64,000 nucleotides of DNA from AC-32 sp963772975 (GTDB taxonomy: Bacteria; Actinomycetota; Thermoleophilia; Gaiellales; Gaiellaceae): assembly GCA_963772975.1 (NCBI GenBank), contig CAVYZH010000011.1, positions 1-64,000 of the forward strand, in the 5' to 3' direction. The notes under the pieces were generated by a model. It had not been told where the DNA came from. It saw only the letters and a program-made list of their open reading frames with translations, and did no database searches. Below, in pieces: positions 39,329 to 47,784 of this stretch (position 1 is its first letter; each line of letters opens with the position of its first letter). The position numbers were made by a program, and so were the translations under genes.

Positions 39329-40359
39329 GCGAGTGCCTCTCGCACGAGCGACTGGAAATGCGCCAGCAGCTTCTCGCTCTCGGGCAGCAGATTGCCTTCG
39401 TCGAGCAGCCCGGAGCGGACGCCTACTTGGACCGACTCGACCAGCGCGCGGTCCTCGAGCCCGACCTGGTCGTCGAAGGCGAGCAGCTCCTCGACCTCCA
39501 CGTCCGTGACGTCCTCGGGGAAGAAGTAGTCGAGGAAGCCCTTCGTCCGCTCGGCGCCGAGCGGCGCGACGGGCCCGGCCGCCAGGTTCGGTGGGCCCGG
39601 TAGCGCGTAGACCTTGGTCGCCGGCCAGAGCCAGTGGAACTGCCCTTCAACCGGCCCGCCGCCGTTGCGAGTGGGGCCGAACTGGCTCGAGCCGAGCGCG
39701 TGCGTCTCGAGCCGGTACGCGTCCGGAGAGACGTCGACGACCTGGCTGAAGCCGGGGTGCGCCACGGCGCAGTGGTAGCACTCGAGGTAGTTCTCGACGG
39801 CGATCTTCCAGTTGCAGGCGAGCTCGAACTCGGAGCGGCGGCGGAAGCGCAGCAGCTCGAGCTCGATCCCGCCCGCGGCGAGCAGCTCCGGCAGCGGCCC
39901 GAGCGTCTCGGCCAGCGACGGCGGCTCGGCCTCGGGGTGGACGAACAGCAGCGGGCCCCAGGCCTCGACCGCCAGCTCACGCAGGCAGATCCCGTCGAGC
40001 TCGAGCTCGGGGCCGCGTGGTGCCGAGCGTAGCCGGCCGTCGAGCTCGTAGGTCCACGCGTGGTACGGGCATTGCAGCGTCGCGCGGCTGCCTCGGCCCT
40101 GCGCGACGAGCGAGCCGCGGTGGCGGCAGACGTTCAGTAGGCCGTGCAGCTCCCCGTCACGGTCGCGCGTCACCACGACCGGCACGTCGCCGACGCTGCA
40201 GGTGAAGAAGTCGCCCGGTTCGGCGGCGTGCTCGGCAGGACCGGCGTACTGCCAGCCGTGTCGAAAGATCCGCTCCTGCTCCCGCCGCAGCAACTCGGGG
40301 TCCGAGTACCAGCTCCACGGAAGCGTGCCCTGCGCAGTCCCGGAGGCCAAACCGGCCAC
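39325..40359 (-). CDS. Rieske non-haem iron oxygenase, alpha subunit
   Basis: 344 residues. Rieske [2Fe-2S] ligands: C-x-H in LNVCRHRGSLVAQG and C-x2-H in LQCPYHAWTYELDG. Catalytic mononuclear iron site: ENYLECYHCAVAHPGFSQ (two His), with FDDQVGLEDRAL further on. This is the type of choline monooxygenase or aromatic-ring hydroxylases; the substrate is unknown and no dedicated reductase is next door. GTG 40359 is the longest sensible start; TTG 40350 is an alternative given the TATAGT box at 40366-40361. Confidence 0.9.
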   Translation of the reverse strand: MAGLASGTAQGTLPWSWYSDPELLRREQERIFRHGWQYAGPAEHAAEPGDFFTCSVGDVPVVVTRDRDGELHGLLNVCRHRGSLVAQGRGSRATLQCPYHAWTYELDGRLRSAPRGPELELDGICLRELAVEAWGPLLFVHPEAEPPSLAETLGPLPELLAAGGIELELLRFRRRSEFELACNWKIAVENYLECYHCAVAHPGFSQVVDVSPDAYRLETHALGSSQFGPTRNGGGPVEGQFHWLWPATKVYALPGPPNLAAGPVAPLGAERTKGFLDYFFPEDVTDVEVEELLAFDDQVGLEDRALVESVQVGVRSGLLDEGNLLPESEKLLAHFQSLVREALA

Positions 40360-40360
40360 G

Positions 40361-40368
40361 ACTATACT
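40361..40368. promoter_or_regulatory. Shared divergent -10 element
   Basis: ACTATACT reads TATACT on the plus strand (40363-40368), nine bases before the acyl-CoA dehydrogenase ATG, and TATAGT on the minus strand (40366-40361), close to the Rieske gene start. Both genes therefore seem to use the same few bases as -10 box, which would make their transcription mutually exclusive. No good -35 boxes seen. Confidence 0.55.
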
Positions 40369-40377
40369 CGCGGCCCG

Positions 40378-41541
40378 ATGGACTTCGAGCTTTCCGCCGA
40401 CCAGCGGGAGATCCAGGCGCTGGCGCGGGAGTTCGCGCAGGCGGAGATCGAGCCGAACGCCTCGGACTGGGACCGGGCGCACGGCTTCCCACGAGAGCTG
40501 TTCGGCAAGCTGGCCGAGCTCGGCTTCATGGGCGTCTGCATCCCGGAGGAGTACGGGGGCGCCGGCGCCGACTTTCTCTCGTACATCCTCGTGTTGGAGG
40601 AGCTCTCGCGCGCGGACGCGGGCGTGGGGGTGACGGTCGCGGTGCACACGAGCGCGGTCACGCTCCCGATCGTCGGCTTCGGCAGCGACGAGCAGCGCAG
40701 CCGCTTCGTGCCGCCGCTCGCTCGCGGCGAGGCGATCGGCGCGTTCGCGCTGACCGAGCCCGAGGCCGGCTCGGATGCCGGCTCGCTGCGCACGGCCGCC
40801 GTCGCGGATGGCGACGGCTGGACGATCACGGGCACGAAGCAGTGGATCACGAACGGCGGCTTCGGCGGCACGGTGCTGCTGTTTGCGCGCACCGATCCCG
40901 AGACGCCGGGGCCGAAGGGCATCTCCGCGTTCGTGCTCGACGGCGACCAGGTCCGCGTCACGCGCGAGGAGGAGAAGCTCGGCCTCAACTCGTCGTCCAC
41001 GGTCGACCTCGCGATCGAGGGTGCCCAGGTCGGACGCGACCGGCTGCTGCACGAGGAGGGCAAGGGCTTCAACGTCGCCATGTCCACGCTCGACGGCGGC
41101 CGGATCGGGATTGCCGCGCAAGCGCTCGGGATCGCGCAGGCCGCGTACGACGTGGCGCGCGAGTACGCGCTCGAGCGGCGCCAGTTCGGCAAGCGGATCG
41201 CGGAGTTCCAGGCGATCCAGTGGAAGCTGGCCGACATGGCGACCGAGATCGACGCCGCGCGGCTGCTCGTCTACCGGGCGGCCTGGTTGAAGCAGGAGGG
41301 CCGTCCGCACACCGAGGCGGGCGCGAAGGCGAAGCTGTTCGCGTCGGAGCTCGCGCGGCGGCAGACGGCGGAGGCGATCCAGGTGCTCGGCGGCTACGGC
41401 TACACGAAGGAGTTCCCGGTCGAGCGCTACTACCGTGACGCGAAGATCACGGAGATCTACGAGGGCACGAGCGAGATCCAGCGGCTCGTGATCGCCCGCT
41501 CGATCCTCGGCCTCCGCGAGCGCGAGCTCGCGCAGGGATGA
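40378..41541 (+). CDS. Acyl-CoA dehydrogenase
   Basis: 387 residues, whole-length. FAD and substrate signatures: FALTEPEAGSDAGSL, ITGTKQWITNGGFG, GGRIGIAAQALGIAQAAYD, ALERRQFGKRIAEFQAIQWK, IQVLGGYGYTKEFPVERYYRD and the catalytic Glu in TEIYEGTSEIQRLVIARS. It removes two hydrogens from a short-chain or branched acyl-CoA and passes electrons to the EtfAB encoded at 51-53 kb. Its TGA overlaps the ATG of the cobalamin adenosyltransferase gene. Confidence 0.95.
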   Translation: MDFELSADQREIQALAREFAQAEIEPNASDWDRAHGFPRELFGKLAELGFMGVCIPEEYGGAGADFLSYILVLEELSRADAGVGVTVAVHTSAVTLPIVGFGSDEQRSRFVPPLARGEAIGAFALTEPEAGSDAGSLRTAAVADGDGWTITGTKQWITNGGFGGTVLLFARTDPETPGPKGISAFVLDGDQVRVTREEEKLGLNSSSTVDLAIEGAQVGRDRLLHEEGKGFNVAMSTLDGGRIGIAAQALGIAQAAYDVAREYALERRQFGKRIAEFQAIQWKLADMATEIDAARLLVYRAAWLKQEGRPHTEAGAKAKLFASELARRQTAEAIQVLGGYGYTKEFPVERYYRDAKITEIYEGTSEIQRLVIARSILGLRERELAQG

Positions 41542-42105
41542 GCCCGCGCGAGCGTGACGAGCCGGTCCGGCTGACGAAGATCTACACGCGCGGCGGCGAC
41601 GCCGGCGAGACGAGCCTCGGCGACGGCTCGCGCGTCTCGAAGCTCGACCCGCTCGTGCGCGCATACGGGGCCGTCGACGAGCTCAACTCCGTCGTCGGCT
41701 TGGCCCGGGCGGCGGCGGACGACCCACGGCTCGAGCGCGTTCAGAACGAGCTCTTCGACCTCGGCGCCGACCTCTCTGTCCCGTACGAGGAGGACGACGG
41801 CAAGCTGCGCGTCACGCAGGCGCAGATCGACGCACTGGAACGAGACTGCGACGAGGCGAACAAGCCCCTCGAGCCGCTGAAGAGCTTCGTGCTTCCCGGC
41901 GGCAGTGAGGCTGCCGCGCGCCTGCATGTCGCGCGCGCCGTCTGCCGCCGGGCCGAAAGCGTCGCGCTCTGGGCTGCCGCAGGAGCGGCCGGTGAACCCG
42001 CTCGCGCTCGTCTACCTGAATCGCCTCTCGGATCTGCTCTTCATCCTCGCCCGGGCGGCGAACGTCGGCTCCGAGCCGCTGTGGCGACCGGGCGGCGCTA
42101 GCTGA
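41538..42105 (+). pseudogene. PduO-type cob(I)alamin adenosyltransferase, frameshifted
   Basis: ATG 41538 (ATGA overlap with the dehydrogenase stop) opens the PduO signature KIYTRGGDAGETSLGDGSRV and YGAVDELNSVVGLARAA, then SFVLPGGSEAAARLHVARAV. After RAESVALW the frame is lost; the expected RPVNPLALVYLNRLSDLLFI and LARAANVGSEPLW continue one base over. Deleting one G from the GGG at 41971-41973 yields a full ~188-residue enzyme. It makes adenosylcobalamin, the cofactor of the methylmalonyl-CoA mutase encoded 4 kb away. The lesion matches the other +1 G cases and may be technical. Confidence 0.88.
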
Positions 42106-42244
42106 CCGGGACGATCTTGCCGGCCAGGACGAGCCGGCTGCCCGCGTTGCCGGACGGGTCATAAACCTCGACCTGGTGCTTCGCCACGGCGGCGCCCAGC
42201 AAGCGCAACTGCCGACGTTCGGCGGTTTCGTTGGAGAGCTCCAT
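42098..42244 (-). CDS. Possible small protein of 48 residues
   Basis: Minus-strand frame from ATG 42244 (GTG 42247 directly upstream) to TAG 42098. It begins MELSNETAERRQLRLLGAAV and ends RLVLAGKIVPVS. The composition looks coding (helix, then VEVYDPSG and a final strand), and no other gene covers 42106-42284. The ribosome site is weak and the frame overlaps the adenosyltransferase end by eight bases tail-to-tail. A real gene is possible but unproven. Confidence 0.35.
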   Translation of the reverse strand: MELSNETAERRQLRLLGAAVAKHQVEVYDPSGNAGSRLVLAGKIVPVS

Positions 42245-42284
42245 CACCGTCCGCCGACTTCCGGGCGAGAGGGGCCTGTCCGGC

Positions 42285-44219
42285 TCATGCGATCTTCCGC
42301 ACCTTGAGGATCGAGCCGATCTTGACCGTGCTCGTCCCGGAGGTGACCTTGAGGTGCCGGATCGAGAAGACGGGTGAGGCGCTTGCAGAGGTGACGAAGT
42401 AGCCCTTGATCACGACGAGCCCGGTCTCGGAGGCGGTCGTCAGGAACGCGGCGCTCGCGATGTTGGTGGCGTTCGTGCCGCTTGTCAGCATCGTCTGGAG
42501 GTTGCTGGCGACGCTTGTCGGCCCGACGAACGTCGCGTAGATCCGCGTCGGCGCGGGGGAGACGGTGACTCCGTACTTGGTGCCGTTCGTGCCGGCGGAC
42601 GTCGAGGCGTCGAGCAGAGCCTCGAACTCGTACGTGCCGGAGGGCGTCGCGCTGAAGGTGAGACCCGTGACGTCGACCAGTGCCTGTCCGGTCGTGGTCG
42701 CATCGGAACCGCTCACCTGCGCGACGCTGTCCCACGCGTTCGCGCCGGCGGCGCCGGTCGTTCCCTTCGCGCCGGTCGCGCCCTTCGGGCCGGCTGCGCC
42801 GGTCGCGCCCTTGAATCCGGTCGGGCCGCGCGCGCCGGCGGGGCCGGCAGCACCGGCGGCGCCGGCGGGGCCTTGTGCCCCGGTCGCGCCCTTCGCCCCC
42901 GTCGATCCCTTGACGCCGGTTGCGCCCTTGGCGCCCGTGACGCCCTTGGCACCCGTCGGACCCTGAGCACCCGCCGGCCCGGCGACACCCTGCGTGCCGG
43001 TGGCGCCCTTCGTGCCGGTGACGCCCTTGGCGCCCGTGGTGCCCTTCGAGCCGGTCGTGCCCTTGGCCCCGGTCGCGCCCTTCGTGCCCGTGACGCCCTT
43101 GTCTCCTGTTGCGCCTTTGGCACCGGTCGGCCCCTTGGCCCCCGTCGGCCCCTGAGCACCCGCCGGTCCTGCAACTCCCTGTGCGCCTGTTGCGCCCTTC
43201 GCGCCGGTCGAGCCTGTCGAACCGGTGGCGCCCTTCGCCCCGGTCGATCCCTTCGCCCCCGTGACGCCCTTCGCTCCGGTCGCGCCCTTCGCTCCGGTCG
43301 CGCCCTTGGAACCGGTCGCGCCCTTGGTACCCGTCGCGCCGGTCGAGCCGGTCACGCCCTTGGCGCCGGTCGTGCCCTTCGCACCCGTTGTTCCCTTCGA
43401 CCCAGTCGCGCCCTTGCTACCGGTCGCGCCCTTCGCGCCGGTCGGCCCCTTGGCACCCGTCGGCCCCTGAGCACCCGCCGGTCCTGCAACTCCCTGTGCG
43501 CCCGTTGCGCCCTTCGCCCCGGTCGATCCCTTCGCGCCCGTGGCGCCCTTGTCTCCTGTTGGGCCTTTGGCACCAGTCGGGCCCTTGGCGCCCGTGGGCC
43601 CCTGAGCGCCCGCCGGCCCGGCGGCGCCCTGCGCGCCCGTGGCACCCTTGGTTCCGGTCGAGCCCTTGCTGCCGGTGGCGCCAACCGCGGCGGCGGTGCC
43701 GGGAATCCCCTGCGCGCCGGTCGTGCCCTTGGCGCCAGTCGCGCCGACAGGGCCGGTCGGGCCGGGGATGCCAGCGGGGCCGACGGGGCCGTTCAGGCCC
43801 GGAGGCCCTTCTTCGCCGCTCGGGCCCTGCGGGCCGCTCGCGCCGTGCTTGGAGTCGCTGAAGCCCTGCCGCGTCGAGCCATCCTTCGAGACGGGCTCGG
43901 TGGGGGTGGTCTCGTCACCGGCCGGTGCGGCGGAGCCGGAGCCAGAGCTCGTCGAGTCCTGGGCCGAACCGCTGGAGCCGCCGGAGCTGCCCGAGGTGGG
44001 GCCGCCCGTGTCCTGGCCGTGCTGGAGCACGACGGCCGAGAGCGGCGCGCCCTTGTTCGCCGAGCTGCCTGCCTGGGACGGCGCGACCTCGCTGCGAAAG
44101 ACGAGTGCGCCAACGGCGACTGCCACCGCCACCGGGACCAGCGCCAACGGCATCCCGACCCGCCGCCCGAAAATGCGGAAGGTTCGATTGCCGCGCAGGG
44201 GGTTGCGCTCGCTCGCCAC
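42285..44219 (-). CDS. Collagen-like triple-helix repeat surface protein
   Basis: 644 residues from GTG 44219. A basic N-terminus and one membrane helix (about 24-42, MPLALVPVAVAVAVGALVF) are followed by a Ser/Gly/Thr-rich stalk (50-125), then about 120 Gly-X-Y triplets (about 130-490; e.g. GPTGAKGPTGAKGATGDKG), with one break, GTAAAV. The last ~150 residues form a globular domain (DATTTGQALVDVTGLTFSAT ... SGTSTVKIGSILKVRKI) that probably trimerises the helix. The protein would project from the cell as a fibre for adhesion or surface structure. An orphan sensor kinase gene lies 100 bases upstream in the same direction. Confidence 0.9.
   Translation of the reverse strand: MASERNPLRGNRTFRIFGRRVGMPLALVPVAVAVAVGALVFRSEVAPSQAGSSANKGAPLSAVVLQHGQDTGGPTSGSSGGSSGSAQDSTSSGSGSAAPAGDETTPTEPVSKDGSTRQGFSDSKHGASGPQGPSGEEGPPGLNGPVGPAGIPGPTGPVGATGAKGTTGAQGIPGTAAAVGATGSKGSTGTKGATGAQGAAGPAGAQGPTGAKGPTGAKGPTGDKGATGAKGSTGAKGATGAQGVAGPAGAQGPTGAKGPTGAKGATGSKGATGSKGTTGAKGTTGAKGVTGSTGATGTKGATGSKGATGAKGATGAKGVTGAKGSTGAKGATGSTGSTGAKGATGAQGVAGPAGAQGPTGAKGPTGAKGATGDKGVTGTKGATGAKGTTGSKGTTGAKGVTGTKGATGTQGVAGPAGAQGPTGAKGVTGAKGATGVKGSTGAKGATGAQGPAGAAGAAGPAGARGPTGFKGATGAAGPKGATGAKGTTGAAGANAWDSVAQVSGSDATTTGQALVDVTGLTFSATPSGTYEFEALLDASTSAGTNGTKYGVTVSPAPTRIYATFVGPTSVASNLQTMLTSGTNATNIASAAFLTTASETGLVVIKGYFVTSASASPVFSIRHLKVTSGTSTVKIGSILKVRKIA
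42741..43850 (-). repeat. Collagen Gly-X-Y coding repeat
   Basis: Nine-base Gly-X-Y units with rich third-base variation. A longer module encoding GAQGVAGPAGAQGPTGAKG or close variants recurs four times, with module offsets of about 189, 315 and 135 bases, all multiples of nine, so length changes keep the triple-helix phase. Expect length variation between strains. Confidence 0.85.
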
Positions 44220-44319
44220 GGCCTCTACATCGGAACCGGAAGAGTGGAAACCGGCAGCGTCCGGTGTGAAAACGGTATGAGCGCCGAGAGCATCACTGCA
44301 TCGAGGGACGCACTGAAGC

Positions 44320-45852
44320 TCAGGCCGCGAGCTCGCGCGACGAGTGCCCGAGCTCGGAGAGCGACAGCGGCAGCTCGACGCGTACGGTCGTGCCGACGTC
44401 GAGGGCGCTCTTCAGCCGGATTCGTCCGCCGTGGCGCTCGACGATCGTCTTGGCGATCGCGAGACCGAGCCCCGTGCCCGGGATCGCGTTCTCGGACGCG
44501 CGCGAGCTGCGGAAGAAGCGCTCGAAGAGCTGATCCTGCTCGTCCTCGGCGAGGCCCAGGCCGGTGTCGCTCACCTCGATCACCGCGACGCCGTCGACGC
44601 CGTGGAGCGAGATTTCCACGCGGCCACCGGAGGGCGTGAACTTGAGCGCGTTGGAGACGAGGTTGTCGAGCACCTGCGCGAGTCGCGCGGGGTCGCCCTG
44701 GAGCTGCACCGGCAGTTGGTGCGTGCTGGTCGTCAGCTCGATCTCCTTGGCGGTGGCCGTCGGCTGCGCGGCCTCGACACAGTCGGCCACGAGCGCCTCG
44801 AGGTCGACCGGCTGCAGCTCGAAGTTGAGCTTGCCCGCGTCGACCTGCGCCAGGAAGAGCAGGTCGCTGACGAGGTCCAGCAGGCGCTCGGAGTTCCGGT
44901 CGACGATCCCGATGTAGCGCAGCTGTTCCTCGTCGAGCTTGCCGTCCTCGTGCAGGAGCTCGAGGTAGCCGCGGATGGAGGTCAGCGGCGTGCGCAGCTC
45001 GTGGGAGACGAGCGAGATGAATTCGTCCTTCAGCCGGTCGAGCTCGCGCAGTCGCTCGTTCTGCGCCGCGAGCAGCTCTCGTGCCGCCTCCGCCTCGGCG
45101 CGGGCACCGCGCTCGGCGACGAGCAGGAAGCCGCGCTCCTCCGCGTCCTCGCGCAGGCGCCGGTTCTGCGCCGCCAGCTGTCGGGTGACCCGGTGCAGGA
45201 TCGGGAGCAGTGAGATGTAGAGCGCCAGCAGCGCGAGCGTCAAGATCAGCGCGAGCCGGCCGCGCGCGTCGTCGATGCTGACCGCGACCGCCCGGTAGTC
45301 CTGGTCGAGCGCGACCGCGCCGATCGCGTGCGAGCTGCCCTGCAGCCGTACCGGCACGAGCACGCGCAAGATCCTCAGGTTCTGCTGCCCGCGCCAGGTG
45401 TCGGTGCGGGTGACGTGCCGACGGACCGAACCGGCCAGCACCTGCCGCAGCTCGGAGGGAACCTGGGCCTGCTTGCCGATCAGGTGGTGGTTGGCTGCAT
45501 AGGTGATTGTGCCGTTCGGGCTCAGCAGCCGGCCGCCGACGACGCCGGCGGTGAGGATGCCATCGCGGAAAAGCTGGTCGAGCGTCGCTCGCCTGGCCGG
45601 CGACACCGGGGCCTTAAAATCGGAGGGCCGCAGCTGGGAATCGAGGTTCGCCGAGACGATCGCGCGGCCCTGGTTCTCGACCGTGCGCTCGGCGCGGTTG
45701 GCGACCTCCTGGTTGACGAGCCAGGCGATCGCGAGCCCGGCCGCCAGCAGCACCGCTCCCGCGTACAGCGCGAAGCGCAGCAACAGCCGGGGCTGAGGCT
45801 CGTTGGCACCCGGCGGCGCCGTGGACTGCTCGGAGACAGGGGAATCGGTCAT
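44320..45852 (-). CDS. Membrane sensor histidine kinase (orphan)
   Basis: 510 residues from ATG 45852. Two membrane helices (about 25-47, FALYAGAVLLAAGLAIAWLV, and about 190-212, LALILTLALLALYISLLPIL) enclose a periplasmic sensor domain. A coiled-coil linker precedes HisKA with SLVSHELRTPLTSIRGYLEL and an HATPase domain (NLVSNALKFTPSGGRVEISL, EVSDTGLGL, FFRSSRASENAIPGTGLGLA). No response regulator is adjacent. It lies 100 bases ahead of the collagen-like gene in the same direction, so it may control surface structure (inference). Confidence 0.92.
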   Translation of the reverse strand: MTDSPVSEQSTAPPGANEPQPRLLLRFALYAGAVLLAAGLAIAWLVNQEVANRAERTVENQGRAIVSANLDSQLRPSDFKAPVSPARRATLDQLFRDGILTAGVVGGRLLSPNGTITYAANHHLIGKQAQVPSELRQVLAGSVRRHVTRTDTWRGQQNLRILRVLVPVRLQGSSHAIGAVALDQDYRAVAVSIDDARGRLALILTLALLALYISLLPILHRVTRQLAAQNRRLREDAEERGFLLVAERGARAEAEAARELLAAQNERLRELDRLKDEFISLVSHELRTPLTSIRGYLELLHEDGKLDEEQLRYIGIVDRNSERLLDLVSDLLFLAQVDAGKLNFELQPVDLEALVADCVEAAQPTATAKEIELTTSTHQLPVQLQGDPARLAQVLDNLVSNALKFTPSGGRVEISLHGVDGVAVIEVSDTGLGLAEDEQDQLFERFFRSSRASENAIPGTGLGLAIAKTIVERHGGRIRLKSALDVGTTVRVELPLSLSELGHSSRELAA

Positions 45853-45921
45853 CGCGCTCGCCGGTGGGGGAATCGGCAGAGAACCGCGTTCTCCGTACGG
45901 TTTTATGTTTTCCAACCGATG

Positions 45922-45933
45922 ACCCAAATGGGT
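45922..45933. promoter_or_regulatory. Short palindrome in the gap between kinase and mutase genes
   Basis: ACCCAAATGGGT, arms ACCCA and TGGGT. It lies 70 bases upstream of the kinase start on one side and 86 bases upstream of the mutase start on the other, in an AT-richer patch (TTTTATGTTTTCC nearby). Possible operator; weak evidence. Confidence 0.3.
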
Positions 45934-46018
45934 AAATCCCCCGTTCGGGTGAGCGATCTCGCTCGATTCGGGGCTAGGGCTCGCCCGCGGCCCGGGCAAA
46001 CGGGCACAATCCGGGGAG

Positions 46019-47686
46019 ATGGCGACGACCGAGGACAAGCGCGAGCTCGGCGGCGACGACGCGTGGAAGCGCGAGCTGTACGAGGCCGCGCCCGAGCGCC
46101 AGGGCGAGCTCTTCAGCACGATTTCCGGACTCGAGAACGAGCCGCTCTACACACCTGAGCGCGTCGAGCTCGACTACGACCGCGACCTCGGCTACCCCGG
46201 CGCGTACCCGTTCACGCGTGGCGTCTATCCGTCGATGTACCGCGGCCGGCTCTGGACGATGCGCCAGTTCGCCGGCTTCGGCACCGCCGAGGAGACGAAC
46301 GGGCGCTTCCGCTACCTGCTCGAGCACGGCCAGACGGGGCTCTCGACCGCCTTCGACATGCCGACGCTGATGGGTTACGACTCCGACCACGCGCGCTCGC
46401 TCGGCGAGGTTGGTCGCGAGGGCGTCGCAGTCGACTCGCTCGCCGACGCCGAGACGCTCTTCGACGGCATTCCGCTGGGCGAGGTCTCGACCTCGATGAC
46501 GATCAACGGCCCGGCGGCGATGCTGCTCGCCTTCTACATCTGCGTTGCCGAGCAGCAGGGGGTCGAGCGGGCCGAGCTGCGCGGGACGATCCAGACGGAC
46601 ATCCTCAAGGAGTACATCGCCCAGAAGGAATGGATCTTCCCGCCCGAGCCGTCGATGCGGCTCGTCACGGACATGGTCGAGTTCTGCGCGCGCGAGCTGC
46701 CGCTCTGGCACCCGATCTCGATCTCCGGGTACCACATCCGCGAGGCCGGCTCGAACGCCGCCCAGGAGCTCGCCTTCACGCTCGCCAACGGCTTCGCCTA
46801 CGTCGACGCCGCGATCGAGCGCGGGCTCGCCGTGGACGAGTTCGCGCCGCGGCTGAGCTTCTTCTTCAACGCGCACCTCGACTTCTTCGAGGAGATCGCC
46901 AAGTACCGCGCGGCCAGGCGGATCTGGGCCCGCGAGCTGCGCGAGCGCTACGGCGCGAAGAACCCGCGCTCGTGGCTGATGCGCTTCCACACGCAGACCG
47001 CCGGCGTCTCGCTGACTGCGCAGCAGCCCGAGGTGAACATCGTCCGCACCGCGCTCGAGGCGCTCGCGGCCGTGCTCGGCGGGACACAGTCGCTGCACAC
47101 GAACTCCTTCGACGAGGCACTCGCGCTGCCGACCGAGGATGCCGTGCGGATCGCGCTCCGCACGCAGCAGGTGATCGCGCACGAGACCGGCGTCGTGAAC
47201 ACGATCGACCCGCTCGGTGGCTCCTACTACCTCGAGGACCTGACCAACCGGCTCGAGGCCGAGGCGTACGACTACTTCTCGCGGATCGAGAAGCTCGGCG
47301 GCGTGATCCCGGCGATCGAGGAGAACTTCCAGCAGCGCGAGATCGCCGAGGCGTCCTTCCGCTACCAGGCCGAGGTCGAGTCGAAGCAGCGGGTGATCGT
47401 CGGCGTCAACCGCTACCGGCTCGAGGAGGAGGCCGAGATCGAGCTGCTGCGCGTCGACCCGGCGCTCGAGCAGAAGCAGATCGAGCGCGTCCAGGGCGTC
47501 CGCGCGCGCCGCGACTCGGCGACGGTCGAGCGCTCGCTGGCCGCGCTGAAGGAGGCGTCGGTGCGCGAGGACGCCAACCTGATGCCGCTCCTGATCGAGG
47601 CCTCGCGCGCCTACGTCACCATGGGCGAGATGTGCGACGCCCTCCGCGAGACCTGGGGCACCTGGCGCGAAACTCCCGTGTTCTAA
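46019..47686 (+). CDS. Methylmalonyl-CoA mutase, large (catalytic) subunit
   Basis: 555 residues, the substrate-binding barrel without the cobalamin domain. Signatures: YPFTRGVYPSMYRGRLWTMR, GFGTAEETNGRFRYLLEHGQ, STAFDMPTLMGYDSDHARSL, SMTINGPAAMLLAFYI, RGTIQTDILKEYIAQKEWIF, ISISGYHIREAGSNAAQELA, RFHTQTAGVSLTAQQPEVNI, and GGTQSLHTNSFDEALALPTE. The cobalamin-binding partner is encoded at 49127-49522. Together they convert methylmalonyl-CoA and succinyl-CoA (or a related acyl-CoA mutase pair such as isobutyryl-CoA mutase, which cannot be excluded). GGGGAG directly precedes ATG 46019. Confidence 0.93.
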   Translation: MATTEDKRELGGDDAWKRELYEAAPERQGELFSTISGLENEPLYTPERVELDYDRDLGYPGAYPFTRGVYPSMYRGRLWTMRQFAGFGTAEETNGRFRYLLEHGQTGLSTAFDMPTLMGYDSDHARSLGEVGREGVAVDSLADAETLFDGIPLGEVSTSMTINGPAAMLLAFYICVAEQQGVERAELRGTIQTDILKEYIAQKEWIFPPEPSMRLVTDMVEFCARELPLWHPISISGYHIREAGSNAAQELAFTLANGFAYVDAAIERGLAVDEFAPRLSFFFNAHLDFFEEIAKYRAARRIWARELRERYGAKNPRSWLMRFHTQTAGVSLTAQQPEVNIVRTALEALAAVLGGTQSLHTNSFDEALALPTEDAVRIALRTQQVIAHETGVVNTIDPLGGSYYLEDLTNRLEAEAYDYFSRIEKLGGVIPAIEENFQQREIAEASFRYQAEVESKQRVIVGVNRYRLEEEAEIELLRVDPALEQKQIERVQGVRARRDSATVERSLAALKEASVREDANLMPLLIEASRAYVTMGEMCDALRETWGTWRETPVF

Positions 47687-47784
47687 GGCGTCGCTTGCGA
47701 TGCCGACCTGGAGCGCGGCCGGGCTTGCCCGGTTGCGCGTTCTAACTTTGGCGCTACTCTGAGCGTCGTACTGCATTGACCCCG

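Noticed and set aside
42741..43850. Repeat block considered as a CRISPR array or minisatellite
   Set aside because: No constant repeats with unique spacers; the nine-base periodicity encodes Gly-X-Y within one long frame.
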